Origin: Pelotalea chapellei
Lineage (GTDB): Bacteria; Desulfobacterota; Desulfuromonadia; Geobacterales; Pseudopelobacteraceae
Assembly: GCF_018531195.1 (NCBI RefSeq)
Contig: NZ_JAHDYS010000005.1
Location: forward strand, 62,001-126,000
Reading direction: 5' to 3'
Length of the DNA: 64,000 nucleotides
Part shown: positions 11,100 through 20,186 of the stretch, piece by piece
How the letters are laid out: the number at the start of each line of letters is the position of its first letter
Numbering within the stretch: the stretch's first letter is position 1
The notes under the pieces: generated by a model
What the model was told of the DNA's origin: nothing
The model's database searches: none
Seen by the model: the letters and a program-made list of their open reading frames with translations, nothing else
Position numbers and translations under genes: made by a program

Positions 11100-12479
11100 A
11101 TGATTCAATCGTTAAAAAACTACACCAAAGAAAAAGTACTTTCCTATTTACTATCCATGGCGACAAGTTCCTCGGATGAGTCACTCATCAAAATGACACA
11201 CCTGATGGAAATGATTCCCAAGAAAGACTATTATAAACAACGTATCCGCTGGATCAGAGGTCTGATCCGCGACAAGCATCCCAGTATTGAATTTCCCCGC
11301 CGAATTCTGCGTGACCTGCATCCCAATCAGCGTGACAAGTGGATCAGCAATCTCGCTATCAATCATCTTCTCAGCGGCACCAATAAACGCAAGGAATGGG
11401 CAGATGCCAATGGCTTCTATCCTCCATCAACAGTTGTCATAAGTCCCACCATGCGCTGTAATCTCTCCTGTTACGGCTGCTATGCTGGTGATTACAAGAA
11501 AAATCTGGAACTGTCTCTGGATGAATTGGACTCAATCCTGCTGCAGATGAAGGAAATGGGTATCTATTTCGCTGTTATTTCAGGCGGTGAGCCGTTCTAC
11601 ATGGACGGCATTTTCGAGATTTTCAAAAAACACAGTGACATGGCCTTTCTGGTGTTTACTCACGGCGGCCTTATCGATGAAGCCATGGTTGAAAAGCTTA
11701 TTGAAGTGGGCAATGTCATGCCATCTTTTTCGCTTGAAGGATATGAACAGGAAACCGACGAACGGCGTGGCAGCGGGCACTTTGCCAAAGTCATGCGTGC
11801 CATGGACCTTCTACGCGAATCTGGCCTCTCATTTTGCGGTTCTTTTACGCATTCCCGTAAAAACTCCCACATCATTACGAACGGCGAATACATAGACATG
11901 CTTCTCTCCAAAGGTGTCTTTGCATTATGGCTTTTTTCATATGTGCCTGTAGGTCGCAAGCCTGAACCGGAGTTGATGCCCACGCCTGAACAGCGGGACC
12001 ACCTGCGTCAGAGTGTTGTCGGCTTCCGAGCAGAGAAACCCATGCTCTTCATTGATTTCTGGAACGATGGTCCGATGGTATCGGGTTGTCTTGCTGGCGG
12101 CAGAAAATATTTCCACATCAATGCCAACGGCGATATCGAACCGTGCGTCTTTTGCCACATGGCTGTTGACAACATCCGTCGGACAACACTCCGTGAAGCA
12201 TTGGCTTCACCATTTTTCCGGAAAATCCGACAGGAACAGGGGGACCATGACAATCTGCTGCGTCCCTGCATGCTGATTGATCATCCGGAAGTTGGTCGCG
12301 AGATTTTTGCCTCGGAAGGTGCCTATCCGACCCATGATGGTGCCGAAGAGATTTTTACAGTGCTTGCCGGTGAGATGGACACTTATTCACGTGCATACGG
12401 AAAAATAGCTGATGCAGTCTGGGAAACAGAGTTTGCTGATCATCCCAAGAAAATGAAAGGTAATACCGGGCCCCAATGA
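11100..12479 (+). CDS. Radical SAM protein with SPASM-like C-terminus
   Basis: A 459-residue radical SAM enzyme. The 4Fe-4S cysteines are C120, C124 and C127 in MRCNLSCYGCYAG, preceded by a helical 110-residue N-terminal extension. The C-terminal GRKYFHINANGDIEPCVFCH followed by a later PCMLIDH resembles the extra cluster-binding SPASM/twitch region. It uses SAM cleavage to make a radical; the substrate is not known. It sits 11 bases after the glycosyltransferase with the sequence AGGAG just upstream, so it belongs to the cluster. It lacks the B12 domain that the three later radical SAM proteins have. Confidence 0.86.
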   Translation: MIQSLKNYTKEKVLSYLLSMATSSSDESLIKMTHLMEMIPKKDYYKQRIRWIRGLIRDKHPSIEFPRRILRDLHPNQRDKWISNLAINHLLSGTNKRKEWADANGFYPPSTVVISPTMRCNLSCYGCYAGDYKKNLELSLDELDSILLQMKEMGIYFAVISGGEPFYMDGIFEIFKKHSDMAFLVFTHGGLIDEAMVEKLIEVGNVMPSFSLEGYEQETDERRGSGHFAKVMRAMDLLRESGLSFCGSFTHSRKNSHIITNGEYIDMLLSKGVFALWLFSYVPVGRKPEPELMPTPEQRDHLRQSVVGFRAEKPMLFIDFWNDGPMVSGCLAGGRKYFHINANGDIEPCVFCHMAVDNIRRTTLREALASPFFRKIRQEQGDHDNLLRPCMLIDHPEVGREIFASEGAYPTHDGAEEIFTVLAGEMDTYSRAYGKIADAVWETEFADHPKKMKGNTGPQ

Positions 12480-12519
12480 TCACCATCTATACTTGCTTTA
12501 GCCGTTATTATTAGAAACC

Positions 12520-13458
12520 ATGGCAGTCTACAACAGTAACAACCTTTTTCTGATTAATGCCCTGACGCGTATTGCTCCCCGCTGGATATTCCTGCCCCTG
12601 GCATTTGTCTCAGCACTCATTGCCTACTGCGTCGGAGAAAAACTGCGGCAGGCGATACGGGCCAATCTGAGAGTGGTTACCGGACGTCGCCGGGTTGAGG
12701 GCCTTGTAATTTCCACCCTGTACAAATTTTCCCTCAACTGGTGCGACATCATGCTGCTCATGCGCCTGACCGGACCACGCCTTCATGCGCTAATCAGCAG
12801 CCACGCTTCTGCCCGCCCCATGGAGGAAGCACTGGCTGCCGGCACCGGTGCAATCCTGATTTCGCCTCACCTCGGGAACTGGGAACTGGGCGGCCTGGGT
12901 CTTGCCGATTTGGGATATCCGGTCAACGTACTCACCTTTCGGGAGCCGGATGAAAAAGTGAATGCGATGCGTGAACAGTTGCGGTTGAAGCGTGGAATTC
13001 GATTCATTTATGTGGATCGCAATGACTCATCCCCCCTGGCCATCATAGAGGCTGTAAATGCTTTGCGCAGGAACGAAGTCCTGGCCATTCTTGGGGATCG
13101 GGATGGCTCTTCACACACGCTGCGATTAAATTTCTTTGGCAGACAGACAAATATTCCGGTTGGTGCCGCCTATCTGGCCATGGCCAGCGGCGCTCCTGTT
13201 ATTCCTGTGTTTGTTCCACTGGAAGGCGGCAAATATGTCACCGTAATGGAGGACCCCATTTTCTTCAGTGGGGGGCACGGTCAGCATGGTGCAGCCATTC
13301 GAAAAGGCATGGAACAGCTGTTAGAAGTATTTGAACGTTACATCAGGAAATACCCGGACCAGTGGTACAATTTTTTCGATTTCTGGAATGTATCCAAAGT
13401 AGAGGATGGTACAAAAGTCATTCCTGAAATCCATCACATCACACAAGAGAGGTTCTAA
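12520..13458 (+). CDS. LpxL/HtrB-family lipid acyltransferase
   Basis: A 312-residue lysophospholipid-type acyltransferase. It has an N-terminal membrane-associated helix (about 23-40), the catalytic HLGNWE (His117, Glu122), and the downstream LGDRDGS block as expected of LpxL-like enzymes that move an acyl chain from ACP to a glycolipid. Its neighbours are an ACP (next gene, one base away) and a glycosyltransferase, so the natural reading is that it moves the cluster's own product to an acceptor. There is no clear ribosome site at the ATG. It is not a general lipid A gene by context. Confidence 0.87.
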   Translation: MAVYNSNNLFLINALTRIAPRWIFLPLAFVSALIAYCVGEKLRQAIRANLRVVTGRRRVEGLVISTLYKFSLNWCDIMLLMRLTGPRLHALISSHASARPMEEALAAGTGAILISPHLGNWELGGLGLADLGYPVNVLTFREPDEKVNAMREQLRLKRGIRFIYVDRNDSSPLAIIEAVNALRRNEVLAILGDRDGSSHTLRLNFFGRQTNIPVGAAYLAMASGAPVIPVFVPLEGGKYVTVMEDPIFFSGGHGQHGAAIRKGMEQLLEVFERYIRKYPDQWYNFFDFWNVSKVEDGTKVIPEIHHITQERF

Positions 13459-13459
13459 A

Positions 13460-13717
13460 ATGTCAGAAGAACTTATTCAGAAGGTCAAACAGATGATCAT
13501 AGACAGTCTGCGTATCGAAGGAATGAGTGCCGATGAGATAGATAGTGATGCGCCTCTGTTTGGAGAAGGGCTGGGGCTTGACTCCATAGATGCACTCCAG
13601 CTGGTAGTGGCAATGGAAAAAGAATTTTCCACTGTTGTACCGGATGCAGCAACCGGCAGCAAGGTCTTTGCCTCTGTACGCAGCATGGCCGGTTACATTC
13701 AGGAACAGCAGGGGTGA
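13460..13717 (+). CDS. Acyl carrier protein, cluster-specific
   Basis: An 85-residue acyl carrier protein, acidic and all helical. The attachment serine for phosphopantetheine is Ser42 in GLGLDSIDALQL. The start is ATG 13460, with AAGAGAGG ahead of it; the longer frame upstream only reads through the acyltransferase end. Its presence between the acyltransferase and the radical SAM genes implies that the cluster's intermediates ride on this carrier and not on the housekeeping ACP (inference). Confidence 0.93.
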   Translation: MSEELIQKVKQMIIDSLRIEGMSADEIDSDAPLFGEGLGLDSIDALQLVVAMEKEFSTVVPDAATGSKVFASVRSMAGYIQEQQG

Positions 13718-13760
13718 ATACCGGTTCCGCTCGAATATACAGCGGCTCGCGGAGGTCCTC

Positions 13761-15176
13761 ATGAACGTACTGCTTCTGCGTCCACATCCAGGAAATGATC
13801 GCTTCGGACTGGGTCCCTTTTTCTGTGTAGAACCGCTGGGGTTGGAATATCTCGGCAGTGCCCTTAGATCACGCGGTCATCAGGTTACTATTGCTGATCT
13901 TCGATTCCGTCCTGGTGCCACGACATGGGTCAAGCGCACACATCCGGATATCGTCGGTATTGGTTGTCTCCATTCGCTTGAATTCGATCGGGTAATTGAA
14001 ACGGCCCGAGAAGTGCGGCGTGTCAATCCAAGAGCGTTCATTCTCGTTGGAGGTCATGCCGCTGCTGCCTATCCGGCTGCCCTTGAATGCGATGATATAG
14101 ACGCGATTGTTGTCGATGACGGGGAAGAAGTTGTTCCGATTCTGGTTGAGGCGATACAGAAGGGTAGCAGACTTGATGAAGTTCCGGCTCTGCGCCTGCG
14201 AACCGCCGACGGTTGGATCAAAACCTCTCCCCTGTTGGAACGTACCAGTCTTGACAGAATTCCCTTACCTGCCCGTGACCTGGTTGAGAGGCATCGCTCC
14301 GGCTACCATTGTCTGCTCTTCAAACCGGTCTGGCTGATAGAGACCGCCCGCGGGTGCCCGCATCACTGTTCCTTTTGTTCTGTCTGGCAGTTGTATGACC
14401 GTTCCTGTCGTGAACGGAGCATTGAGGCTGTAGTCGAAGATTTTGCCACTTGCGGTGATTCGATTTTTGTGGCTGACGATCTCTTCTGGTACAACCCTGC
14501 CCGCAGTCTGGAGCTTGCTCAAGCTCTGAAACGACGGGGGATCTTCAAACGCTGGATTCTTGTGCAGACCCGAACCGATCTTATCAGGAAGAGCGCTGAC
14601 CTGATGGAGGCGTGGCGACCGCTGGCCAAGGATTTCGACATCTTCCTGGGGTTGGAATCTGCCAGTGACAAGGGGCTGGATGGTCTGGACAAAGGAGCAG
14701 GGGTAGAAGACAGTATCGAGGCGGTGACCATCGCCCGCTCCTTGCGATATGGCATCAACGGGAACTTCCTGGTCGACCCGGATTGGGAGGAAGCTGATTT
14801 TCATGAACTCTGGAATTTTGTAGAACAGTACAGCCTGCAACGAGCTGGCTTCACCATCCTGACTCCCTTGCCGGGCACAGATTTTTATAACGAAAAAAGC
14901 GCCCGGCTTGCCGGCCAGCAGTGGTCAAACTTCGACATGCATCACCTGCTCTGGGAACCAAAACTCGGTGCAGAGCGTTTTTTTCAACTTTATGCTGAGA
15001 CATGGAGACGTTCGATTCTGAATACCGCCGGTGACAAAGGCATCATGGCCTGGATTCGACAGGTCCGTCCAAGTCAGATTCCCTATATCATCAGGGTGCT
15101 TTGGCGCACGCAACGCATGATGAAACCTGCCGAGTATTTGCGGGAGCACCTGGCCACCCGACCATCAACAACCTGA
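13761..15176 (+). CDS. B12-binding-domain radical SAM enzyme 1
   Basis: Class B-type radical SAM architecture in 471 residues: an N-terminal cobalamin-binding Rossmann-like domain (about 1-150, with LVGGHAAAAYP and VVDDGEEVV), then the radical SAM barrel with C199, C203 and C206 in RGCPHHCSFC. No base-on DxHxxG motif is visible. Start ATG 13761 follows GGAGG; a longer upstream frame overlaps the ACP gene and is a shadow. Relatives methylate or rearrange carbon centres. With two similar enzymes downstream, it is a candidate for modifying the acyl chain. Specific chemistry cannot be assigned. Confidence 0.9.
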   Translation: MNVLLLRPHPGNDRFGLGPFFCVEPLGLEYLGSALRSRGHQVTIADLRFRPGATTWVKRTHPDIVGIGCLHSLEFDRVIETAREVRRVNPRAFILVGGHAAAAYPAALECDDIDAIVVDDGEEVVPILVEAIQKGSRLDEVPALRLRTADGWIKTSPLLERTSLDRIPLPARDLVERHRSGYHCLLFKPVWLIETARGCPHHCSFCSVWQLYDRSCRERSIEAVVEDFATCGDSIFVADDLFWYNPARSLELAQALKRRGIFKRWILVQTRTDLIRKSADLMEAWRPLAKDFDIFLGLESASDKGLDGLDKGAGVEDSIEAVTIARSLRYGINGNFLVDPDWEEADFHELWNFVEQYSLQRAGFTILTPLPGTDFYNEKSARLAGQQWSNFDMHHLLWEPKLGAERFFQLYAETWRRSILNTAGDKGIMAWIRQVRPSQIPYIIRVLWRTQRMMKPAEYLREHLATRPSTT

Positions 15177-15179
15177 GTG

Positions 15180-15199
15180 TTTCAACAGCCTCCTAGTGG
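15180..15199 (-). repeat. 20-base copy of the end of the 19.1-19.3 kb element
   Basis: Twenty bases match the reverse complement of 19120-19139 with one mismatch. They lie in the 40-base gap between two radical SAM genes, just ahead of the next gene's ribosome site. This could be a scar of the element or an accident. Confidence 0.5.
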
Positions 15200-15216
15200 A
15201 AGGAATTTTGAACCGA

Positions 15217-16503
15217 ATGAAAATACTATTTATCTCACCAGGATGGCCGAAAGGCCGTTTGTGGGGTGAGTTGACCTTCAAGTTTCCTTCTCTTTCCCTG
15301 GCTGCCCTGGCTGCGGTTTCTCCTGTTGGGTGGGATATCTCGTTCTGCGATGACAATTGTGAAACCATCGATTTTGATACAGATGCAGATATAGTAGCAC
15401 TGACAGCCATGACAGCCCAGGTCACCCGGGCCTATGAGATTGCCGATGCATTCCGCAGCCGAGGTAAGACTGTGGTGATGGGCGGGTTTCATGTGAGCAA
15501 CATGCCGGATGAAGCCTTGGGGCATGTGGATGCCGTGGTGGTGGGGGAGGGGGAGTTGAGTTGGCCCCGGCTGCTGGCAGACTGGCAGGCAGGTGCTCTG
15601 CAGCCCCTTTACAGAAGCGGCTCGCAGATGGAAATGTCTCTTATTCCTGCTGCTCGGCGCGACATTTTCAAAAACAAGAAGTACCTGCTCACCAACACCA
15701 TTCAGACCACCCGCGGTTGTCCCCATGACTGCGAATTCTGTTCTGTCACCGCCTTTTACGGTCGCAAGTATCGCAAGAGGCCGATCGATCTGGTCCTGGC
15801 GGAACTGGGAGAGTTGATCAAGACCAATTCCTTCGCTTTTTTTGTTGATGACAACATAGTGGCTGATCGGAAGTATTCGCTCGAACTTTTCAAGGGAATG
15901 AAGGGAATGGGTTTGAAGTGGCTTTCCCATGCCCCGATTGATTTTGCCCGTGACCCGGAACTAATGAAGGCGGCAGGTGAATCTGGTTGTCTGGGCATGT
16001 TTGTCGGCTTTGAATCTCTCAGTCAGGATTCTTTGTCAGCAATGGGTAAATCAACCAACACGGCCCAATCCTACCTGACAGATGCCCGGGCATTCCGGGA
16101 CAACGGCATCGGTATTCTCGGTTCCTTCGTGCTCGGATACGATGGAGATACTCCCGATGTTTTTGAAAAGACCCTGCGATTCTGTGAAGATGCTCGTCTG
16201 GAGTCAGCAATTTTTCCTATTCTGACACCCTATCCAGGTACCACGGTACGGCAACGTTTGGAGGAGGAAGGTCGCATTATTTCAGATGACTGGCGTGACT
16301 ATGACATGGAGCATGTCACCTTCAAACCAAACGGCATGACTGTGGACCAGCTGCAGCAGGGTTACGAACGTATCTGCCGCGAGTTCTATTCCTTCCCTTC
16401 CATGTATCGACGCATATTCAAACTTCACCGTTCCGTGCAGGTCTTTGGCCCCATGAACCTCGGCTTTCGGGCCGCCATCCGCCGGAAAACAACGTGTCCA
16501 TGA
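15217..16503 (+). CDS. B12-binding-domain radical SAM enzyme 2
   Basis: Second enzyme of this type, 428 residues. The cobalamin domain covers about 1-130 (VVMGGFHVSNMPDEA, VVVGEGELSWP), and the cluster cysteines are C168, C172 and C175 in RGCPHDCEFC, followed by FFVDDNIV and a GFESLSQDSL segment of the barrel. Start candidates are ATG 15217, TTG 15208 and GTG 15196 after GGAAGGA; I chose the ATG that begins at a typical first strand. Its stop overlaps the next start (ATGA). Confidence 0.88.
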   Translation: MKILFISPGWPKGRLWGELTFKFPSLSLAALAAVSPVGWDISFCDDNCETIDFDTDADIVALTAMTAQVTRAYEIADAFRSRGKTVVMGGFHVSNMPDEALGHVDAVVVGEGELSWPRLLADWQAGALQPLYRSGSQMEMSLIPAARRDIFKNKKYLLTNTIQTTRGCPHDCEFCSVTAFYGRKYRKRPIDLVLAELGELIKTNSFAFFVDDNIVADRKYSLELFKGMKGMGLKWLSHAPIDFARDPELMKAAGESGCLGMFVGFESLSQDSLSAMGKSTNTAQSYLTDARAFRDNGIGILGSFVLGYDGDTPDVFEKTLRFCEDARLESAIFPILTPYPGTTVRQRLEEEGRIISDDWRDYDMEHVTFKPNGMTVDQLQQGYERICREFYSFPSMYRRIFKLHRSVQVFGPMNLGFRAAIRRKTTCP

Positions 16504-17333
16504 CCTGCTTCATGTTCCCCGGGCAGCCGCTGCTCCGCACCGAGATGCAGGCAATGCCTGCTTTTGACGAGCTGGCCTGTTGCTGTCAGGATAAAACCGG
16601 TTTTAATCCCCTGTCTGATGAATGTTCCGACCCTGGCTTGAGTGAAAATGTGCGCTTGCAGCTCTTCGGCGTTACCATGAGTCTGCACCGTTATTCGATG
16701 ATGGTTCTCGAGCGGGGGCTGCCGGATGTTATTGCCGAACACAGCATGGGTATCTATCCTGCTCTAGCGGCGTCTCGGTCCTTGAACAATGCTGAAGCCC
16801 TTGAACTCACCTTTCGCATAGGTAAACGTCTAACAGAAATGTCACAGGGAGTGCAGTACGCTCTGGCGAGTGTAGTCGGACTTGCCTATGAAAGCCTGAA
16901 TCCCCTTGTTGCCGCCAACCGGATCTATATTGCGAACCATAATACCTCGCGTCACTTTCTGGTGGCTGGAGAGCGGTCCTGCATAGAAACCTTTGCAAAT
17001 GAGGCTGCAGCGGCAGGTGCTTTCTCAACGGCAGTTTTCGGCTGTGATGCACCGTTGCATACTCCACTGATTCGGGAGATTGCCGCTGACCTCCAGCGGA
17101 TCGTGAACGATTACGATTATAAAGATCCTCAGATACCGCTGGTTGACCATCTTGAACAGCGGAATCTGACTGCTGCCGATGTTCCAGGTTTCCTGGTGGA
17201 AGAGCTTTGTCGTCCGGTTTTCTGGGATAGAACCTACCGGGCACTGATAGGACGGGGCCTAAACAGTTTTCATGAAATAGGAGCCGGCTCGTCCCTTACC
17301 AAATTCAATAGATGGATTGATAGCGAAAGATGA
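16500..17333 (+). CDS. Malonyl-CoA:ACP transferase-like protein
   Basis: FabD-like acyltransferase fold in 277 residues. It opens with the FMFPGQP strand. The nucleophile sits in AEHSMGIY (Ser82), where the usual Gly-His-Ser has become Glu-His-Ser, and the partner histidine is His187 in APLHTPL. The family's conserved RG loop is changed to RIGKR. So it keeps Ser and His but has drifted near the substrate site, which may mean a different extender or a carrier-to-carrier transfer. I start at ATG 16500, which gives an ATGA overlap with the preceding gene; a GTG six bases earlier is also possible. The next gene overlaps too, showing tight coupling. Confidence 0.83.
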   Translation: MTCFMFPGQPLLRTEMQAMPAFDELACCCQDKTGFNPLSDECSDPGLSENVRLQLFGVTMSLHRYSMMVLERGLPDVIAEHSMGIYPALAASRSLNNAEALELTFRIGKRLTEMSQGVQYALASVVGLAYESLNPLVAANRIYIANHNTSRHFLVAGERSCIETFANEAAAAGAFSTAVFGCDAPLHTPLIREIAADLQRIVNDYDYKDPQIPLVDHLEQRNLTAADVPGFLVEELCRPVFWDRTYRALIGRGLNSFHEIGAGSSLTKFNRWIDSER

Positions 17334-17752
17334 AAATGCACACCACGTCTCTGATTGTTCGTTTCAACGAGGTCGACTCCTACAATATTGCCTGGCATGG
17401 ACATTATGTCGCCTGGATGGAGGTTGGGCGAAATGACCTTGCCGGTAGGTTTGACCTCGATGCCCAGCAGCTGTCTGAGGCAGGTTATCTTGGACCGGTT
17501 GTCAGCCTGGAGGTGAAGTATCTGAGTCCCGCTCGCTTCAAGGATCAGATCAGCATTTTTACCACTCTGGAACCCAACGAAACGGCAGTACTTGTTTTCC
17601 GTAATGAAATACGTGACAGCGGTGGGCGGCTTCTGGCAACAGGTCGTACTACCCACGCAATAACAGACCTGCATGGTGTTCTCCAGCTGAGAATGCCTCC
17701 TGTAATTGCCGGACGGGTCCAGCAAATGACTGAGTGGTTGGAGCTCCCGTGA
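17330..17752 (+). CDS. Hotdog-fold thioesterase (4HBT/YbgC type)
   Basis: A 140-residue hotdog protein whose N-terminal block FNEVDSYNIAWHGHYVAWM matches the 4-hydroxybenzoyl-CoA thioesterase/YbgC motif, with the acid at Asp and a downstream histidine. It should release an acyl group from ACP or CoA. Its start overlaps the previous stop by ATGA and its own stop overlaps the next gene's GTG. Thioesterases of this class also occur in aryl polyene clusters, which fits the reading of the region. Confidence 0.88.
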   Translation: MKMHTTSLIVRFNEVDSYNIAWHGHYVAWMEVGRNDLAGRFDLDAQQLSEAGYLGPVVSLEVKYLSPARFKDQISIFTTLEPNETAVLVFRNEIRDSGGRLLATGRTTHAITDLHGVLQLRMPPVIAGRVQQMTEWLELP

Positions 17753-19137
17753 AACTGCTGCTGATTTCTGCCAATCGTGAACGCGATCCCTATCCGGTAT
17801 TTCCCATAGGTCTCTCTTTTCTTGTGACTCCTCTGACCCAGGCAGGGCATGACCTGACTGTTCTGGATCTTTGTTTTGAAAAAGAACCGGAAGCAGCCGT
17901 TTCCGGTCTTCTTGCCGAGCACAAGCCCCAGGCCGTGGTCATCTCTCTGCGCAATCTCGATAATGTCACCTGGCCCGAAAGCCGTTCCTATCTGTCAGGC
18001 GTCACTAATCTCATCACAATTTGCCAAACCCATGCTCCTGTAATTATCGGCGGCTCCGGTTTCTCTCTCATGCCGCTTGAAATCCTGGCTGCAACAGGTG
18101 CCGATTACGGTGTCGTGGGAGAGGGGGAAGAAATCTTGCCCCGCCTGCTGTCGTATCTTGAGCAGGGCCTGGATGTTTCAGGCCTGCCGGGGGTGGTGCA
18201 TGGGGGGGCGACCACGTTTGTGCCTTCACTACCGGTTTCAGGAGTCGGCACACCCGAACGTTCGCTTTTCAAGGTGGGGCATTATCATCAGGAGGGTGGC
18301 ATGGCTAACGTGCAGACGAAGCGGGGCTGCCCCTTCTTCTGTACCTATTGTACCTATCCACTGCTGGAAGGGCGTGCGGTTCGCCTGCGGCCGATTCCTG
18401 ACATTCTTGCTGAAATCCGCTCTCTCGTGGATGATCACGGAGTGTCGTACCTGTATTTCGTAGATGACATTTTTAATTACCCCCCCGCATTTGCTGCCGA
18501 TCTCTGCAGAGCCATGGTGGCCGAACGCCTGCCGGTTAAATGGTCAGCATTCATCAACCCTGATTTCATGACTCCGGAACTTATGGATGACATGCTGGCT
18601 GCAGGGTGTGATGCAGTTGAATTCGGCAGTGATTCCGGTTCTCCTGCAATGCTGAAGAGTCTGCACAAGTCTTTCACTGTTGAAGACCTGCGACGTGCTT
18701 CGCTTCTCTGTCACGAGCGCGGTATGGATTTCGCCCATTATCTGCTTTTTGGCGGGCCGGGTGAAACGCGGGAGACCATCATGGAAAGTTTCAGTCTGAT
18801 GGACGAACTCCAGCCGACCGCTGTTATTGCAATGACCGGCATACGTATCTATCCCAATACGGTGCTCTATCGTACCGCACTTCATGATGGCCTGATCACA
18901 CCTTCCACACAGTTGCTGGAGCCAGTTTTCTATATCTCCCCCCATGTGAAAGATTTTTTCGCCGATCTGATCACCTCCGAGGCAATGAAACGCAGAAACT
19001 GGGTGGCACCTGGGCTTGAAGTGAATACTAGCTCTGCAATGCTTGATGCCATTCGCCTGTTCAAGGTCAAGGGTCCCTTGTGGAAGATGATCAAGAGCCT
19101 GGGACGCAGCCATCATCGGCCACTAGGAGGTTGTTGA
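17749..19137 (+). CDS. B12-binding-domain radical SAM enzyme 3
   Basis: Third enzyme of this type, 462 residues. The start GTG at 17749 overlaps the thioesterase stop (GTGA) with GGAG just upstream; a start 15 bases earlier also exists. The N-terminal cobalamin domain includes IIGGSGFSLMP and VVGEGEEILP, and the radical SAM cysteines are C194, C198 and C201 in RGCPFFCTYCTY. The last five codons, down to the stop, lie in the left end of the repeat element that follows, so the C-terminus has been rewritten by that element or has always been part of it. Confidence 0.88.
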   Translation: MKLLLISANRERDPYPVFPIGLSFLVTPLTQAGHDLTVLDLCFEKEPEAAVSGLLAEHKPQAVVISLRNLDNVTWPESRSYLSGVTNLITICQTHAPVIIGGSGFSLMPLEILAATGADYGVVGEGEEILPRLLSYLEQGLDVSGLPGVVHGGATTFVPSLPVSGVGTPERSLFKVGHYHQEGGMANVQTKRGCPFFCTYCTYPLLEGRAVRLRPIPDILAEIRSLVDDHGVSYLYFVDDIFNYPPAFAADLCRAMVAERLPVKWSAFINPDFMTPELMDDMLAAGCDAVEFGSDSGSPAMLKSLHKSFTVEDLRRASLLCHERGMDFAHYLLFGGPGETRETIMESFSLMDELQPTAVIAMTGIRIYPNTVLYRTALHDGLITPSTQLLEPVFYISPHVKDFFADLITSEAMKRRNWVAPGLEVNTSSAMLDAIRLFKVKGPLWKMIKSLGRSHHRPLGGC

Positions 19138-19339
19138 AAAACAGCCATCTCGCCGCCGTCCTCGAAAACCGCCTTGTGACTTCGGCCTACGGCCTCACCC
19201 TTCGGGCGCCTTCGCGGTCCATTTCACACGTGAAAGTGTGCGACGGATTAAGTTCATGCCTCCGCGGTGCTTTCTCCGGGAGCGACGATCTGACTATTTT
19301 TGAACAACCTGGATTTCTCAACACCCCATAGACTCCTAG
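19123..19339. repeat. About 217-base element with inverted ends, inside the lipid cluster
   Basis: The ends are inverted copies: CTAGGAG at 19123 and CTCCTAG at 19333, and, inside these, AGGTTGTTGAAAAACAG against CTATTTTTGAACAACCT at 19294-19310. The middle is GC-rich with short hairpins. It has no transposase gene and looks like a MITE-like or palindromic intergenic element. It splits the cluster between radical SAM enzyme 3 and the ketoreductase. A 20-base copy of one end is at 15180-15199. Confidence 0.7.
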
Positions 19340-19417
19340 CTGAGGCCTTGCTGGACTTTTCGCGGCCTGCTTAGTATACTATTTTTTCTTAATTTCAGTT
19401 GTGAGGTTGCTTTTTAC

Positions 19418-20158
19418 ATGTCTTTCAAAGATTCAACTATCATTGTTACGGGCGGCACAAGAGGCATAGGCAGGGCAATTTCCCTGGCGTTTGCCAGGGA
19501 AGGGGCACATGTTCATGCCGCTTATCTGACAAATGATGCTGCTGCACATACTCTAGTGAGCGATGCGCAGGAGCTTGACGGGAAAATTTCAATCTTCAAG
19601 GCGGATGTAGCCACTTCTGCGGGAGCCACAGCCTTGATCAACTCCGCAGTGGCAGCTTCCGGCAAACTGGATGTTCTGGTCAACAATGCCGGAATCATCA
19701 AGGACTGCTATCTTGCGATGATGTCCGATAATGATTGGGATGAGGTAATCCGCGCCAATATCAATCCGCTCTTCCATTGCAGCAAATGGGCACTGCGCAA
19801 GATGATGGCTCGTCGTTGCGGCAGTATCATTAATATCTCCTCCGTATCGGGGATGATCGGCACCATTGGACAGACCAACTATGCTGCATCCAAGGGAGCG
19901 GTGATGAGTTTCACCAAATCCCTGGCCCGAGAAGCTGGACCGCTGGGGATCCGTGTCAACGCTGTGGTTGCCGGAATCATAGCTACAGATATGACCGCTT
20001 CACTGAAACAGGATGTTGTGGATCGCATTGTCAGCAGTTCTGCATTGGGAAGAATGGGAACACCGGAAGAAGTTGCCTCTGTTGTTTTGTTTCTTGCGTC
20101 TCAAAAGTCTGCCTATATCACCGGTCAATCCATCGTCGTAGATGGTGGAATTGTATAG
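19418..20158 (+). CDS. fabG: 3-ketoacyl-ACP reductase (FabG family)
   Basis: NADPH-dependent short-chain reductase of 246 residues. The cofactor motif is TGGTRGIGRA (11-20), followed by LVNNAG, and the triad is Ser142, Tyr155 and Lys159 in SSVSGMIGTIGQTNYAASK. It should reduce the beta-keto group made by the next two genes' ketosynthases. The element and a leader precede it, so it may have its own promoter. A housekeeping fabG is expected elsewhere in the genome; this one is cluster-specific by position. Confidence 0.93.
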   Translation: MSFKDSTIIVTGGTRGIGRAISLAFAREGAHVHAAYLTNDAAAHTLVSDAQELDGKISIFKADVATSAGATALINSAVAASGKLDVLVNNAGIIKDCYLAMMSDNDWDEVIRANINPLFHCSKWALRKMMARRCGSIINISSVSGMIGTIGQTNYAASKGAVMSFTKSLAREAGPLGIRVNAVVAGIIATDMTASLKQDVVDRIVSSSALGRMGTPEEVASVVLFLASQKSAYITGQSIVVDGGIV

Positions 20159-20186
20159 TGATCTGCTTTTTTACAGGAAAATGTAC

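Noticed and set aside
13635-13760. N-terminal extension of radical SAM enzyme 1
   Set aside because: It overlaps the ACP gene in another frame; GGAGG before ATG 13761 marks the true start.
19080-19331. An 83-residue open frame across the element
   Set aside because: It runs from inside the radical SAM gene through the inverted-end element and has low-complexity sequence without homology signs.
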